From Euclidia mi (taxonomy: Eukaryota > Arthropoda > Insecta > Lepidoptera > Erebidae), in the NCBI GenBank assembly GCA_944739405.2, contig OX123193.2, forward strand, positions 11,788,331 to 11,852,330: DNA of 64,000 nt, written 5' to 3'. Shown in pieces: positions 45,353 to 56,976 of this stretch. The notes beneath the pieces were generated by a model. It did not search any database, was not told the DNA's origin, and saw only the letters and a list, made by a program, of their open reading frames with translations. A program made the translations under genes and the position numbers. Each line of letters opens with the position of its first letter. The stretch's first letter is position 1.

Positions 45353-46426
45353 TCAGCCAAACGACGTCCACTGCTGGACATAGGCCTCCCCCAAAGTTCT
45401 CCACACAGACCGGTCTTGAGCCGCCCGCATCCAACCTCCTCCCGCGATCTTGACAAGATCGTCGGTCCACCTTGCGGGGGGCCTACCTCTGCTGCGTCGT
45501 CCGGTACGTGGCCGCCACTCCAGAACCTTTCTGCCCCAACGGCCATCGGTTCTTCGAGCTATGTGCCCTGCCCACTGCCACTTCAGCTTGGCTATCCGGA
45601 GAGCTATGTCGGCGACTTTGGTTCTACTGCGGATCTCCTCATTTCTGACTCGATCTCGCAGGGAAACTCCAAGCATAGCTCTCTCCATCGCCCTTTGAGT
45701 GACCTTGAGCCTTCTGATAAGGCCCATAGTGAGCGACCACGTCTCTGATCCGTAAGTCATCACTGGCAACACACACTGGTCAAAGACTTTCGTCTTGAGA
45801 CACTGCGGGATATCGGACGAGAAGATATGTCGTAGCTTGCCGAACGCTGCCCAACCGAGTTGGATTCGACGATTGACCTCCTTCTCGAAGTTGGACCTAC
45901 CTAATTGGACTACTTGTCCCAGGTAGATATACTTGTCGACAACTTCGAGCGTAGAGTTCCCAACCTGAATAGGAGCAGGTACAACATGGACGTTCGACAT
46001 GATTTTCGTCTTGTCCATGTTCATCTTAAGACCTACTTGTTGGGAGACTCTACAGAGGCCATCGAGCATTGTGCCTAGGTCTTCCATGGTCTCAGCCATG
46101 ACTACGATATCGTCTGCGAATCGAAGGTGAGTGATGTACTCGCCGTTGATGTTGATGCCGAGTCCATTCCAGTCCAGAAGCTTGAAAACATCCTCCAGCG
46201 CAGTGGTAAACAGTTTCGGGGATATGACATCCCCCTGTCTCACCCCTCGCTGGAGTTGAATAAGTTTCGAACTCTGGTCCTGGAGGCGGACTGACATAGT
46301 GGCGTTTTCATACAAACACTTCAGCACTTCGATATATCGGTAGTCAATCCGGCACCGTTGGAGAGACTGTAGCACCGCCCAGGTTTCGATCGAATCGAAG
46401 GCTTTCTCATAGTCCACAAACGCCAA
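45353..46426 (-). pseudogene. RTE reverse transcriptase, C-terminal part
   Basis: The frame starts inside the RT palm (LAFVDYEKAFDSIETWAVLQ, i.e. the D-x-x-KAFD motif) and contains GVRQGDVISPKLF and the catalytic HLRFADDIVVMAE. The thumb/connection region (LKMNMDKTKIM) and the family tail GRPPARWTDDLVKIAGGGWM ... WTSFG follow. All catalytic residues visible in this part are intact. It is in the same frame as the endonuclease part, and a one-base deletion near 46514 separates it from the middle part (46489-47331). It continues upstream of 46426 without an in-frame start, so the listed start is not a real one. Confidence 0.9.
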
Positions 46427-46488
46427 GCATAGGGGCTGGTTATACTCCTCGGACTTCTGTATAACCTGCCGCAGCGTATGTATGTGGT

Positions 46489-47331
46489 CTATGGTACTAT
46501 AGCCTTTACGGAATTGGCTTGTTCGGGAGGCTGGAAGTCGTCTAGCTTGCTCTCGAGACGATTCGTGATGTCCCTCGAAAACAGCTTGTAGACGTGGCTC
46601 AGAAGTGTGATGGGTCTGTAGTTCTTCAAGAGGGTTTTATCCCCTTTCTTAAAGAAAAGCACCACCACACCTCTGTGCCACGCCTGTGGCGTTTTACCCT
46701 CGAGAATGACGGAATTAAATAGCTTCCGCAGGGCTTCTCTAGCGGGTGCACCGCCGGCCTTCAGAAGCTCACTCGTAATTCCGTCATCACCCGGCGCCTT
46801 GTTGTTTTTAAGCTGTTTGAGAGCCACACTAATCTCGTGCATGCTGACGTCCGGGATATCTTCGGTATAGTGTCGGGTCAATCCAGCTCTAGGGTCTGAC
46901 GCTGGAGTGCTTGCGGGTTGTTGCGTTGTCGTGTATAGCTGTCCATAGAACCTTTCGATCTCCTCCAAGAGCTCAGGCTTGGACGATACGATCCTGCCAT
47001 CCTCCATCTTCAGCTTTGTCAGCTGACTCTGCCCAACAGACAGATCCCTCTGGAACACTTTGGATCCCTTATTCTGCTCGATCGCCTCACGAACACATTT
47101 TGTGTTGTATTGGCGGAGATCGCGAGTCAGAGACTTAGAGATCTGTCTGTTGAGGTGCCGATATTTCGGCATATCGTCGGAAGATAGCAGAACCATCTTG
47201 CGCCTTTCCTCTAACAGCTCGAGGGTCGGATCCGAGATCTTTTTGGTTCTCTGGCTTTTCTGGGGCTTAAAAAATTTTAGCCCCTGTTGTATGGACAGCA
47301 TCCACGAACCCCTTACTGTACACGTCCACAT
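46489..47331 (-). pseudogene. RTE reverse transcriptase, middle part (frame-shifted)
   Basis: From about 47270 the frame carries KPQKSQRTKKISDPTLELLE, the linker, then the RT fingers: ALKQLKNNKAPGDDGITSEL, VVLFFKKGDKTLLKNYRPIT and LLSHVYKLF. The first 20 codons up to about 47275 are out-of-frame sequence of the endonuclease part. The 3' end reads EQANSVKAIVP-stop, where related elements have a glycine-phenylalanine-arginine-like start of the next block. One base is missing at about 46514-46515. A base gained at 47269-47274 and this loss restore the original frame downstream. Confidence 0.9.
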
Positions 47332-48490
47332 CTACGCATTCACCCAGGCATTCGAAACGGTTCTTGAGTTCGAGCTGAAAGCTCTCAGGGTTTTGGATAT
47401 GAACCGGTGCCGGTCGGAGCGTGGACTTTATCAACCTCGACCGTTCGAGGCTTGTACAGATATTCAATGTGCCTCTTACCATTCGGTGATCGCTCCCCAC
47501 TTTAAGTGAATTGATCACGGAGACATCATTGAATATCTGCCTCTTCGTCGACATGATAAAGTCGATCTCATTTTTGGTTGCACCGTCTGGACTTACCCAG
47601 GTCCACTTGCGGCATTCTCGCTTCTTGAAGAAGGAATTTATCATATAGAGTCCTTCCTTCTCCATAAAGCTAGCCAGCAAGTGACCCCGGGAATTCCGAT
47701 GCCCGTAACCAAATGGCCCCACTCTCAGCTCATCACCGTCGCGTTTGCCCAGTTTCGCGTTAAAATCTCCCATGACCACGGTGTAATGGGTTTTGTAGCC
47801 ATGTATAGCCCGAGATATGTCCTCGTACATGGCTTCCACCTCCTCATCGGGGTGCGACGAGGTCGGAGCGTATACCTGTATGACCTTCAGCGAATACCGC
47901 TTGGATATTCTGAGTATAAGGTACGCTACCCTGCTCGACACACTCCCGATATTTACCACGTTGGTCACGAGAGATTTGTGGACGATAAACCCGACACCAC
48001 CTTGGGACTGTTGGTCGCCCTCCCGGTAGAAGAGCAAGTTACCGGAATTGAGAACTATCGAGTCCTCCCCCTGTCTTCGGACTTCAGATAGGCCTATGAT
48101 ATCCCATCGCAACTTGCTCAATTCTTCTTCCAGCTCGACAATCTTCTCGTCGGTCCGCAGTGTGCGCGTGTTCAGTGTTGCCAGGGCCAATTGTCGTTGG
48201 TGGTGGTAGCCCGATCTCTTCCGGAGATTCTTCGCACCCCTTGCCCCGCCGTTACCATGGCCGCTACCATAACCAGGACTAGCGGGGCCGCCGGGGACTA
48301 GGGGCCGGTTTTTAATGGTGTGATTCATAATTGGGGGCATATGCCATAATCGCCACGCTTGGCAAGCGTATTGGCGATCGCAGTGGCGGAAGTTCTTAGT
48401 GCTGGACGCTGCTGCCCATCTAGCATCTCGGGATTTCCTTCCGCCAGGTTCGGATGGCTTGACCGCCATCTTTCGGTTGACTGCTTGCAC
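47267..48490 (-). pseudogene. RTE endonuclease domain (EEP/APE type)
   Basis: Carries the apurinic-endonuclease motifs in order: LATLNTRTLRTDEKIVELEE, WDIIGLSEVRRQGED (catalytic E), VIQVYAPTSSHPDEEVEAMY, VVMGDFNAKLGKRDG (D and N), KWTWVSPDGATKNEIDFIM and VGSDHRMVRG (catalytic SDH). All are intact. A glycine-rich, basic N-terminal segment of about 90 residues precedes them. The listed first codon at 48490 is GTG; the first ATG in frame is at 48469, with an in-frame TAG upstream at about 48519. The frame runs into a stop at 47267 because six A's (plus strand, 47269-47274) contain one base too many. Confidence 0.9.
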
Positions 48491-48540
48491 TGGGGGAGAT
48501 ATTATGACGAGTATCTACTCGTCAGAGTAACTCCCCCAGT
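48489..48540. repeat. Hairpin in the RTE 5' leader
   Basis: ACTGGGGGAG ... TGACGAGTA, TC, TACTCGTCA ... CTCCCCCAGT: two paired blocks of 10 and 9 bases separated by a six-base internal loop. It lies just upstream of the coding region. Confidence 0.9.
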
Positions 48541-48582
48541 GGGCGGTGGGGTCGTCACGTCCCGACGCCAATACAATAATTT

Positions 48583-49604
48583 AGTTTTCATGAATTCATC
48601 CCCAATGATTGAGGAATAATCTTCTTTCAAGGACTTGGTTTAAAACAAATCTTATGACAAATACCTTTAGAGAATTTGCCAATCCTATGGCCTAAGATAT
48701 GAGTTTGCTCCAACTACAAATTAATGCATTCACTCGAAGTCAAAAAGACAAAACTTATTCTGCTTTCTTGGTGGCACACGCATGCTACGCTGGCGCAAAA
48801 TCTCAGTTCTCAGATTCTTTCAGATTTTATCTAAACAGCACATACTCAAGCATGAACGATAGTATTAATGCGATTCGAAATAAAAATCATTTTGACCGTG
48901 CAGAACGCGTGTTATACTCCGTGCCAAGGAATTCACAAGTAGAGCAAACTACATAGGTACATACAATTTATTTAATTGAACTCACTTAAACTGGTAAGTA
49001 TTTAGACACATCCTTTTTTAAGGTACTCTAGTAACCTACATGGAAACCGTGTAGTTTCACCATGTCCGTCCGTCTGTACATCCGCGCGTTTACATGGAAA
49101 CTTTAAGCAGCTCGCTAGAGCTGAAATTAGGCAAAGTGCACCTTCCCCTATTAATCTTCTAAACCGTAGTATTTGGATGTGTGTTATCTTTGTTTTATAG
49201 TGAGATACATAATTAACTTTCAATGAAGATTATAATAGCTTATTAGCCTTTATACAAGTATATTAATATTGTGATCAAGTCCTTTAATCCGTAGGATACT
49301 AGGTAAGTGTACTATGGAACCGTACATTGTGCGTGGCTCGTTTTAATTAAGCAACACCAAAACAATTCTTTCCATTGTTTGATTGTAACTTTTTATTTAA
49401 TTAGACACGATATTAAAATTTCTTTATTATGGCTAGCAGCAATAGCCCAATAAAGATACCAACCGACTTGGGACTTGCAGAGGGTATCGGGTTCTAATAC
49501 ACGACGCGCACCTCTGACTTTTTCGATATCCTGTATATCACAAGACCCATCACCAAGCCGAAGTCTACTGATTTTGGACATCATGCAAAGTCATACTACC
49601 AAGC
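48583..49604. other. Gene-free stretch
   Basis: An 85-codon plus-strand open frame (48699-48956) is serine-rich, matches no domain I know and lacks splice or promoter context. I do not call it a gene. Confidence 0.4.
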
Positions 49605-49823
49605 AAAAATGAAACCTGGGAAACGATTTTTTTATGAAAAACACACATTTTTGAATCCGCATTTAATAGGGCGCGCATGCAATTTTCGAAATACCTACTT
49701 ATCCATGGGTGCATAGGACATTTATAGAACAGGTTGGCGGGGTAAATGCATCGATTTTGTAGCCTCAATATCTCCTGAACCAGCAATTTCTCCAGGTATA
49801 AAGGGTCTTTTTACAATCTGTAG
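49605..49823. mobile_element. Mariner-like MITE, second copy (inverse)
   Basis: Minus-strand relative of 21989-22364: AAAAAGACCCTTTATACCTG, CTGGTTCAGGAGATATTGAG, AAATCGATGCATTTACCCCG, CACCCATGGATAAGTAGGTA and CGTTTCCCAGG. The distal end is lost. Confidence 0.75.
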
Positions 49824-49883
49824 GTATATACATATGTGCTAATTAAATGTTGCCTTGTCTTGATTCCAGATACATTTTATTTT

Positions 49884-50087
49884 CATAGACACACGCCTGT
49901 AGTAGGGGTAGGCAGAGGTGTAAAATTACACCCACATTTCGCCATGTCATAAAGTAGATCCCACGTAATAGGGGGCGAGCCTATTGATATTCGGAAAGAA
50001 CGCATCAACACTTTTACCCGACCCGAGCATTGATCCTGGGACCTCCTTATCAGCACACGCATACGCTATCCACTGGACCAGGCAGTC
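49884..50087 (-). mobile_element. SINE-A, diverged copy
   Basis: Head near 50087 (CTGGTCCAGTGGATAGCG), body, and tail CTCTGCCTACCCCTACTACA GGCGTGTG. A segment of the tail loop (the usual TTCGGGGA) is missing, and part of the body near 49988 is deleted. Confidence 0.75.
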
Positions 50088-52396
50088 AGTCTCCAGGTAC
50101 TTGTACTTATGCATTATCAATGCACGTTGCGCATTGGTATTGCGGCTTGCGAGATCGTGGCGTAAAGATGAGCGATGTGTCGCGCATAATAAATCGCAAC
50201 TAATTGCGTCGCCGTCTGCCGAGCGTCGAGTGTGGCGACTGCATGTGTTCATTTTGTTTTCAAGAATGTTCTTAGTAGCTTCTGAATCATTTATGATTCA
50301 AATACAACTTCAAACATTAAAAAACAAACAAATAGGTAACATTAGATCATGGTTTGTTTCGAGACAAAGAAGAACCAAATTTTATAGAGTAAGTACCTGA
50401 AGATGCTTAATAAATTTTTGCATTTTACTTTTTTAACTATACATAGGTAACGAATAGTTAAAGAAATTACACGTACGATGCCAAGGGCTGCTATTACTGT
50501 CCAGGCGCGAATCACCCCGTGTGCTTTTTAAGTTGCTTCGGACTTACACCAGCCGCTTGGCCTACATGGCGCATGGCTGTATTCTCGTTATTCGAGGACA
50601 GGATTAGCTAGCATCACAATATTGTCAGCATGTAAGCCACGCTGCACTTGTTATTGGTTGCACGGGCTGTTTCCGCAACTCAACGTTCTGGCGTGTATTT
50701 CGCGCAAAGCGCGCGGCACTTTCACAGCGGCGGCGGCGCGGCATGCGGTGCTTCACAAACGCGCGGTCGCACACCGCGCCAGATGCGTCACGCACGCTCT
50801 TCCGCACCGTTCGGCCGCGTCTTGTGTGGCCGCCCCTTTATGTGCCAGCCGATAGGACGGCACGTTTACGTAACGGCATCCTTTTATAAGAAAAGGATTT
50901 TGAGATTGGGTTGAATTTGTATGGAATGCGGGTTGATTTCTGTATCGTTAAATATCAGTTTATACTTAGTTTAATTATTTAATCATCCATCATTTTGAGA
51001 CCCAATCCATCGGAAAACACAGAAAAGCACTAGATCAGTGCGACAATAGTGGTCAAAGCGACCATATCTGCGAAAATTTGCTTCTAGGATAAAATGTGCA
51101 CAACTCAACTCTCTGTACAGCTAGCTGGTTAATACATTGAACATTGTTTTTAGCTCTTATTCTCTTGATAGACTCGCTAAACCAAAATAAGTGTAACTAT
51201 TGCTTTCTTTTACGAAGACACAATGAGAGAGACGCTCTAAACAGGCGGTGATTGACACGCGTCTTAGTTAAAACATCGAGACCTGCTGCCTAAAACTCCC
51301 CAGTAAGAGTAAAACTAAATATGAATGATGATAAGAGTATACTTACAACAAAATAATAAAGACTCTTCTGAAGTTATATCAAAGATAACAAGATAGCAAA
51401 AGACTAATATTGTTTCAGACGTGTACAATAGTTTCACATTAAGAAGGTATTTAAAGTAAGATTTAACCCACTGGAAATACATCTAAGAACATAAGGCTAT
51501 TCGTGTCACCTGACAAACACTATATAATTAAAGCAATAAAAAATCGCATCTACTATTCATAGTACAATAACTAATCTCAAAGCCTTAAAAAAGCCAAAGG
51601 ATATACTATAGAAACTCCTCATAGCAACGACTAATGACATTGTCAGCTAGCCTGACGCTGCCAGGTCAAGCACATTATCAAGAGGAAATATATACAAAGA
51701 ATATTTCACGCAAAATGGGTAATTTATGTTAATAAGGTGGCAATCTAGCATATTATGTTCTTGATAGTGACTCTTTCCTGTAGAAGAAAACCTTACCTAC
51801 GTATTACCGTCACATCATCTTTATAAAGGTTTTCTGCTAAATAATAGAACGGTACTTCAGCAGCCTGGAAACTCTATTAACGGTAAAACACACAGCACAA
51901 AGCTGTTTGTTTTTTATTACATTCATAAATACAAGAAGTATGCAAGCATATGCATAACACTTGCATATATAGGTAAGTATATGCACGTATCACCACATGA
52001 GTAGATGTATCACTCAGCTATGTAATTCCATAAATAAATACTCCGTGTGACTTTGACAAAAACCACAATTTGTATACTTCCTACGACTGATTAAAGAAGT
52101 GTCAATGGATGGCAGGAAAAGCATTATGAATCCAAAACTCCTTAAGTGTACGTAACATACTGTAGTACCTATCTAGTAATATTCATACTAACCTTATTTT
52201 TATGGCTGAAATAACGATAACGTTCTAACCATAATTTTTCAATGGTGATAAGGTGAATCCAAGAAAGCCCCAGATTTATGTTTAGGTACAATCTTTTAAA
52301 AAAACATATTACTACCCTTCCACGACATAAGTCACACGTAAAAGTTTTTCTAATCGAACTAGTGATCTTGCGATTAGCATTTTAAATATGCTATAC
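50088..52396. other. Gene-free stretch with a GC-rich block
   Basis: At 50690-50850 a CpG-dense block (GCGCGCGGCACTTTCACAGC, GGCGGCGGCGCGGCATGCGG) could be regulatory. The open frames inside it on both strands are alanine/arginine-rich by composition. The remainder is AT-rich without recognisable genes. Confidence 0.35.
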
Positions 52397-52617
52397 CTAC
52401 TCACGCTGGCCATGTGCGGGTTGGCAGACTACACGTCTTTCGAAAACATTATGGAGAACTCTGATTTAGGCAGGTTTCTTCACGATGATTCTTCAACGTT
52501 TAAATTTAATTTAATTCGCACTTAACTTTCAAAAGTCAATGGTGCGTGTCGTGGGTTTGAAATGGTGACATTCTGAGTAGCATTCTGTCAATCTATCCAC
52601 TACGTCATCGCTGCCTC
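52397..52617 (-). mobile_element. SINE-B, diverged copy
   Basis: Minus strand: GAGGCAGCGATGACGTAGTG, a decayed B-box, GACACGCACCATTGACTTTT, and body ending GCCAACCCGCACATGGCCAG. It follows 39017-39314 in order, with the far tail missing. Confidence 0.7.
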
Positions 52618-54429
52618 ATACATACAACCATAATAGATACAATAATCACAACAAGAGAGTAATAAATTATTTTTTTACAACGCCACGTTTGTTTGTGAGG
52701 CGCGAACTACAACCAAGTAAACAAATCTTTATAGAAGAAGCCGCTTCAAAGCCTTTTGTAAAAGACATCAACGGTGTCCCGCCTAGACGAGCTAGCGAGA
52801 CATTTTACATTACATTTTTTACGAGTTTATTTATGATGTTCAAAATAAAAATGTGTTGGTTTTATTAAGTGCATAAGTGGTACAGTTTTAAACGGTCACC
52901 TTTGTTATACAATTGGTCATACTAATAAAGCAATTTTTCACACTTATAAAGCATAAATAAGAAATTGGTAAGAATTAAACAGCAGTGAAATCATAAATAA
53001 ATAAATACGTAAATACAATTAAGTAAATCTGGAGTCTACATTATAAATCTAGTTCATTATATGTCTAGTACATAGCCTGCATCGCTCATACACTCATTGA
53101 AACAACAGACAACCAAACAGCTACTTTAACTATATAAAATTTTGTCCCACATAAGGACCACTACACAACATCGCATCTCTGTACAACAATATATCTTTCA
53201 TCTTTCATTGAGCAAACAAAAAACGAGTCGCCAGTCGTGCCATCCAATTATTCTAGTTATAATCTGGCGAGCGCGCGGCGGCAGGCACGTAGCCGTAAAC
53301 CTCTCACTTTATAGCGTCAGGACCCTCTTTCCCTCAGTCCTCCCGACTCCTACCGCTCCGCAGTCCTCCATTAGCCCTCACGACGGATCACTAATTCCCT
53401 CAACACCTCCGGTGCTGGCTATTGGATAGGTCCTATCGAATTCGTACGTTTTATCCGTGCCAAACAAAAGAAAATGTCCGCACTAAGATTATTGCGGATT
53501 GTGGTTCGTTGGTCTTGTTTGTTTGAGTTTAGAAGTTTAGTTTGATCTACACACGTAATATATACACAGACTTGCCCTTAAAGATAGCTTGTATAGGCCT
53601 ATCATTGTACTACAGTTTCAGACCATTTTTTTAATAATACTTTGAAAGAGGTAGCGAGCTGACCTAGGCACCTACCAAAAGAGCTGGCTTGAGATTGGGT
53701 GCGACAAGCAAGTCTGGAAAGATTTGGGGGAGGCCTTTGCCCAGAAGAGGGTCAGCGTAAACTATTAAAAAAATAACTTCGATTGATTCAACAATCGAAG
53801 CCAAGAATATCTGCATGCTTATGCCACTGCATCAAATTATAAAGGTGGCCGATACGCCCTGACGAGGTTTCCCAACTCGATGCAAACACGGTTCAAACAT
53901 TTTGTACAATCCATAATAATTATTTAGAGCCTGAGTATCATGTCACCATTGCTTTAAGTTCGACCTAGGAATGGTGTATCCTTTGTTTTGATATTTGATC
54001 CTTTGTTTTGATTATAGTTACCAATAGATGATCTGTTAGATAGACCTCTTCTTCACTTGCACAGTCAATCCTTCAAAATGAAGATCGATATTTTACCTCG
54101 GAGGTCAAATCCGCTTTACCAAACTACGTACTTACATATTCGAGAACACTATGGTTAAGTAAACGCATGCTGCAGTTAGCCTTTACCGTTAAAAAGAACG
54201 GTGCCCAACTTTTTAAAATGCACATAACTTTGTACGAATCCGAAATCTCCAAGTTGGCAATCCAACGGAGTCTCCATTCAGCTGTCGCTATACAAATTAA
54301 TTAGTTTTACCCAGACAAAAACACACCAAAAATAAAAAAAGACTCCTTGTATTTCTGTCATATTATATCTGGCCTATTACAGTTCTATTATTTATTTTTT
54401 GTTCGTTGTTGAGAATGTAAAGAAGAAAA
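52618..54429. other. Gene-free stretch with a small LINE relic
   Basis: At about 53700-53760, plus strand, the frame CDKQVWKDLGEAFAQKRVS resembles the last codons of RTE-type proteins. A GC-rich patch lies at 53260-53420. No gene recognised. Confidence 0.45.
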
Positions 54430-54477
54430 ACAAAATTTTTAATTAAACAAAATTTTTAATTAAACATAATTTTTAAA
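54430..54477 (+). repeat. Short tandem repeat next to a retroelement relic
   Basis: AAACAAAATTTTTAATTA occurs twice and a variant AAACATAATTTTTAAAT follows, with period 17. It lies immediately upstream of the relic at 54488-55296. Confidence 0.8.
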
Positions 54478-54487
54478 TGCCTAGAAA

Positions 54488-55296
54488 ATGGGTTGTCCAA
54501 GCACTGATTTGCCTACCAACCTATTCTCCCAAAGACAGTGGGACGCGCCGCTTTGTGACATTGTAAGGAAAAATCTTTTAGATACATCTTTAATGTTGCA
54601 GAGCGTGCTACCTTGCTGGCTGTGGGAGAATGGGAACCTGGTCTGTGGCTTCAGGCACAAGGACCATGTTGGACGATGAGACGTTCCGTATTGCCACTTG
54701 TCTTCGTTTAGGTGCTCCGTGTATTTCTCCGCATCGATGTCATTGTGGAGAAGACGTCGATAGCCTCGCACATCATGGGCTATCCTGCAGCAGAAGCGGT
54801 GGTAGAATTCTACCCCGTCACGCCCATCTGAATGACATAATTCGTCCTGCTCTTGTCGCGTCTGGCGTACCAGCTGTACTTGAACCAAATGGTTTGGTAC
54901 GCGACGATGGTAAGAGACCTGATGGTATGTCATTGTTGCCTTGGAAAATGGGTAGGCCTTTGGTGTGGGACCAACCTATGTTCCAAGCACGGGAGGCCAT
55001 GCTGGCGCTGCTATTGCAACTGCGGAAACCCTCAAACGACGCAAATACAGTAATTTAGTGAGTAATTACGTGTTTGAGCCGTTTGGGGTGGAACCGCTAG
55101 GCTCATGAGGTCCGAGCGCTCGTTCACTATTCCGGGAAATTTCATAAACGGTTAATCGACGTCTCACCAGAAGGCTGGTTTATTCTTTGCTCAGAGAATA
55201 AGCATTGCCATCCAGCGTGGCAATGCTGCCAGCCTGCTGGGCACGTTACCCGATGACATTTTAGGACGCGATGCGGAGGCATTTTACGATGCCTAA
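54488..55296 (+). pseudogene. Retroelement C-terminal region with CCHC-like and PD-D nuclease-like motifs
   Basis: In pieces across three frames: SQRQWDAPLCDIVRKNLLDT; then DDETFRIATCLRLGAP, CHCGEDVDSLAHHGLSC, RHAHLNDIIRPAL, LEPNGLVRDDGKRPDGMSLL and GRPLVWD; then TAETLKRRKYSNLVSNYVFE; then ISIAIQRGNAASLLGTLPDD and stop at 55294. This order (C-x-C...H...C knuckle, RH, EP, RPDG, lvWD) matches the C-terminal domain of a metazoan retroelement protein family and recalls the restriction-like endonuclease of R2-type elements. At least two frameshifts and an in-frame TGA near 55110 make it dead. Clade not assigned. The RT domain is not present upstream. Confidence 0.7.
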
Positions 55297-56698
55297 ACCT
55301 TGTAAATATTTTAAATTTTTAATTTATTTTTACGGTTTTTGTACATATACTACTTAGACATTAAGTAGATGAAGCTTCATATTATAGATTATAAAATTAT
55401 GTTTCTTTACTGTATATAAAATAAACTACAGTATTTTTAAATTAATGTATGATGCACTAGCAGTTTTCGATCTATTTAAGTAATTATTTGGTATGCAGTT
55501 ACATTCTCCCAGAGTGCTAAACTCAAGAATTTCTTAAAAATGCTTACTTAGTATTGGTGATAAGGTGATACGGATGAAAATGTAGGCAATAATTTTATGT
55601 TGTAATCAGCTTAGTAACTGCAGAAGAACTTTCAGAGTTACAAAGTAGAGAACATCATGTATAAACATGCAAACTTATTGTCGGACCTCTCATGTATGTA
55701 CATCGTTAAAGCACATTTTATTAGCCATTAACTTAGTTTCTAGTTTGTAAATATTACCTGCGACCAATTTATCGATGAATTTGTTTTGTTGTTTATAATA
55801 AACTATTACTATGCTAGGAAAGTTCATTTTCGCAGGCGTTACGTGAGTTAGCAGTATCAATTTTTATAGTAGGTATAGTGGAATCAATTTGCCACTATTG
55901 AAAGTAAGGGAGGACAAGGTGCATGAGTAGGAGGTCTGCATATAAAGGAACGTATTTCAGTGCTCCATGTTTTACAAGGTAATACAGAACCCTTACAGGA
56001 TCGCTTCATTATACTTCCGATGGGTTAAGCTTCTACGTTTATTAAATTTAAATCAGATGGTCATTTAAAAAATATTTTAACTCAAATTGACAATCAATTC
56101 AAAGATGTATAGAGACTACTCGAAATCTGTTAATTTGTTCAATTTTGTTTATATGACATATTTTCGTGATTACTTATATTTATAGTTAGACAATCGACCG
56201 CATTCTCCACCGATCTATAACTTTATTTTTACCAATATTTGTCTATGGGATCTTACGTGCACTAATTGGCAAGAGTAATTTTATTCAATTTTAACGCACT
56301 TACATCTCTGTGCGGCTCTACTAGCGGCGCTATAAAGCACAGGTTAAATTGAAAAACTATATGTAAAACACGTTTGTCTTTCCACTAATGGAAAACTTAA
56401 CTAAACTTTGAAAGGTTTACGAGCCTACGCCGATGAAGCGTCCAATAAGCTGAACTTTCTGTTATAGCTATCACGTAAACATTTGGAGGCCTTCTTATAC
56501 TGGTATATTAATAGGAGTCGTATTTGTTGCATGCAATTGGGAATGTAAGAAAGCGAGATGTTAATCGTTCTCGACAATTTATTGGAAGCGATCGTGAGAA
56601 GCGACTTAGGTAACGGTACGGCTGGACTGTCCACTGCCTAATATACCATAGAGCAAGCAGCGTAAAGGAACCTTTATTTTATGGTGTGTACAATCCGT
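55297..56698. other. Gene-free stretch
   Basis: Nothing recognised. Confidence 0.4.
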
Positions 56699-56767
56699 GT
56701 GGTGACGGATTAAGAATCCCTGTGGTGACGGATTAAGAATCCCTGTGGTGACGGATTAAGAATACGG
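56699..56767 (+). repeat. 23-bp unit repeated three times at the edge of element C3
   Basis: GTGGTGACGGATTAAGAATC begins at 56699, 56722 and 56745. The third unit differs in its last bases (ACGG). The related copy at 26619-26860 has this unit once. Confidence 0.9.
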
Positions 56768-56976
56768 ATTGTCACCACCCCATATCATTCCATGGGTGTC
56801 GTAAGAGCCGACAGAGGGAGCATATTATGCAGAAAACAGCACTGTAAGAGAAGGAAAACTTGATACAAACCCTATACCAACCCGTTTGGCCAGCGTGGTA
56901 TAGTAGGCCAATTCCTCCTTTCAAAGGAGAGACCTAGTCCAGCAGTGGACTGATAAAGGCTGATGATGATGATGAC
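56699..56976 (+). mobile_element. Non-autonomous element C3 with RTE-like tail
   Basis: Same order as 24064-24272 and 26619-26860, ending AGTCCAGCAGTGGACTGATA AAGGCTGATGATGATGATGA. The 5' end carries the triplicated 23-bp unit. Confidence 0.8.

Larger units (their letters stand above)
45343..48571 (-). mobile_element. Full-length RTE-type non-LTR retrotransposon
   Basis: The element is 3,229 bp and bounded by TACAATAATTT at 45332-45342 and 48572-48582, an 11-bp target duplication, so both ends are original. In the minus direction it has a short 5' leader with a hairpin, one long coding region broken by two single-base indels, and a 3' end TGATATGATGATGA just after the stop. Length, single apurinic-type endonuclease plus RT protein, lack of RNase H and the short-repeat tail fit the RTE clade. 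The truncated copy at 27290-27968 belongs to the same family. Confidence 0.9.

Noticed and set aside
45236..45748. 170-codon plus-strand open frame
   Set aside because: Antisense to the RTE reverse transcriptase tail; it has no independent motif.
48699..48956. 85-codon plus-strand open frame
   Set aside because: It reads like protein superficially but I recognise no family and see no exon borders or neighbours.
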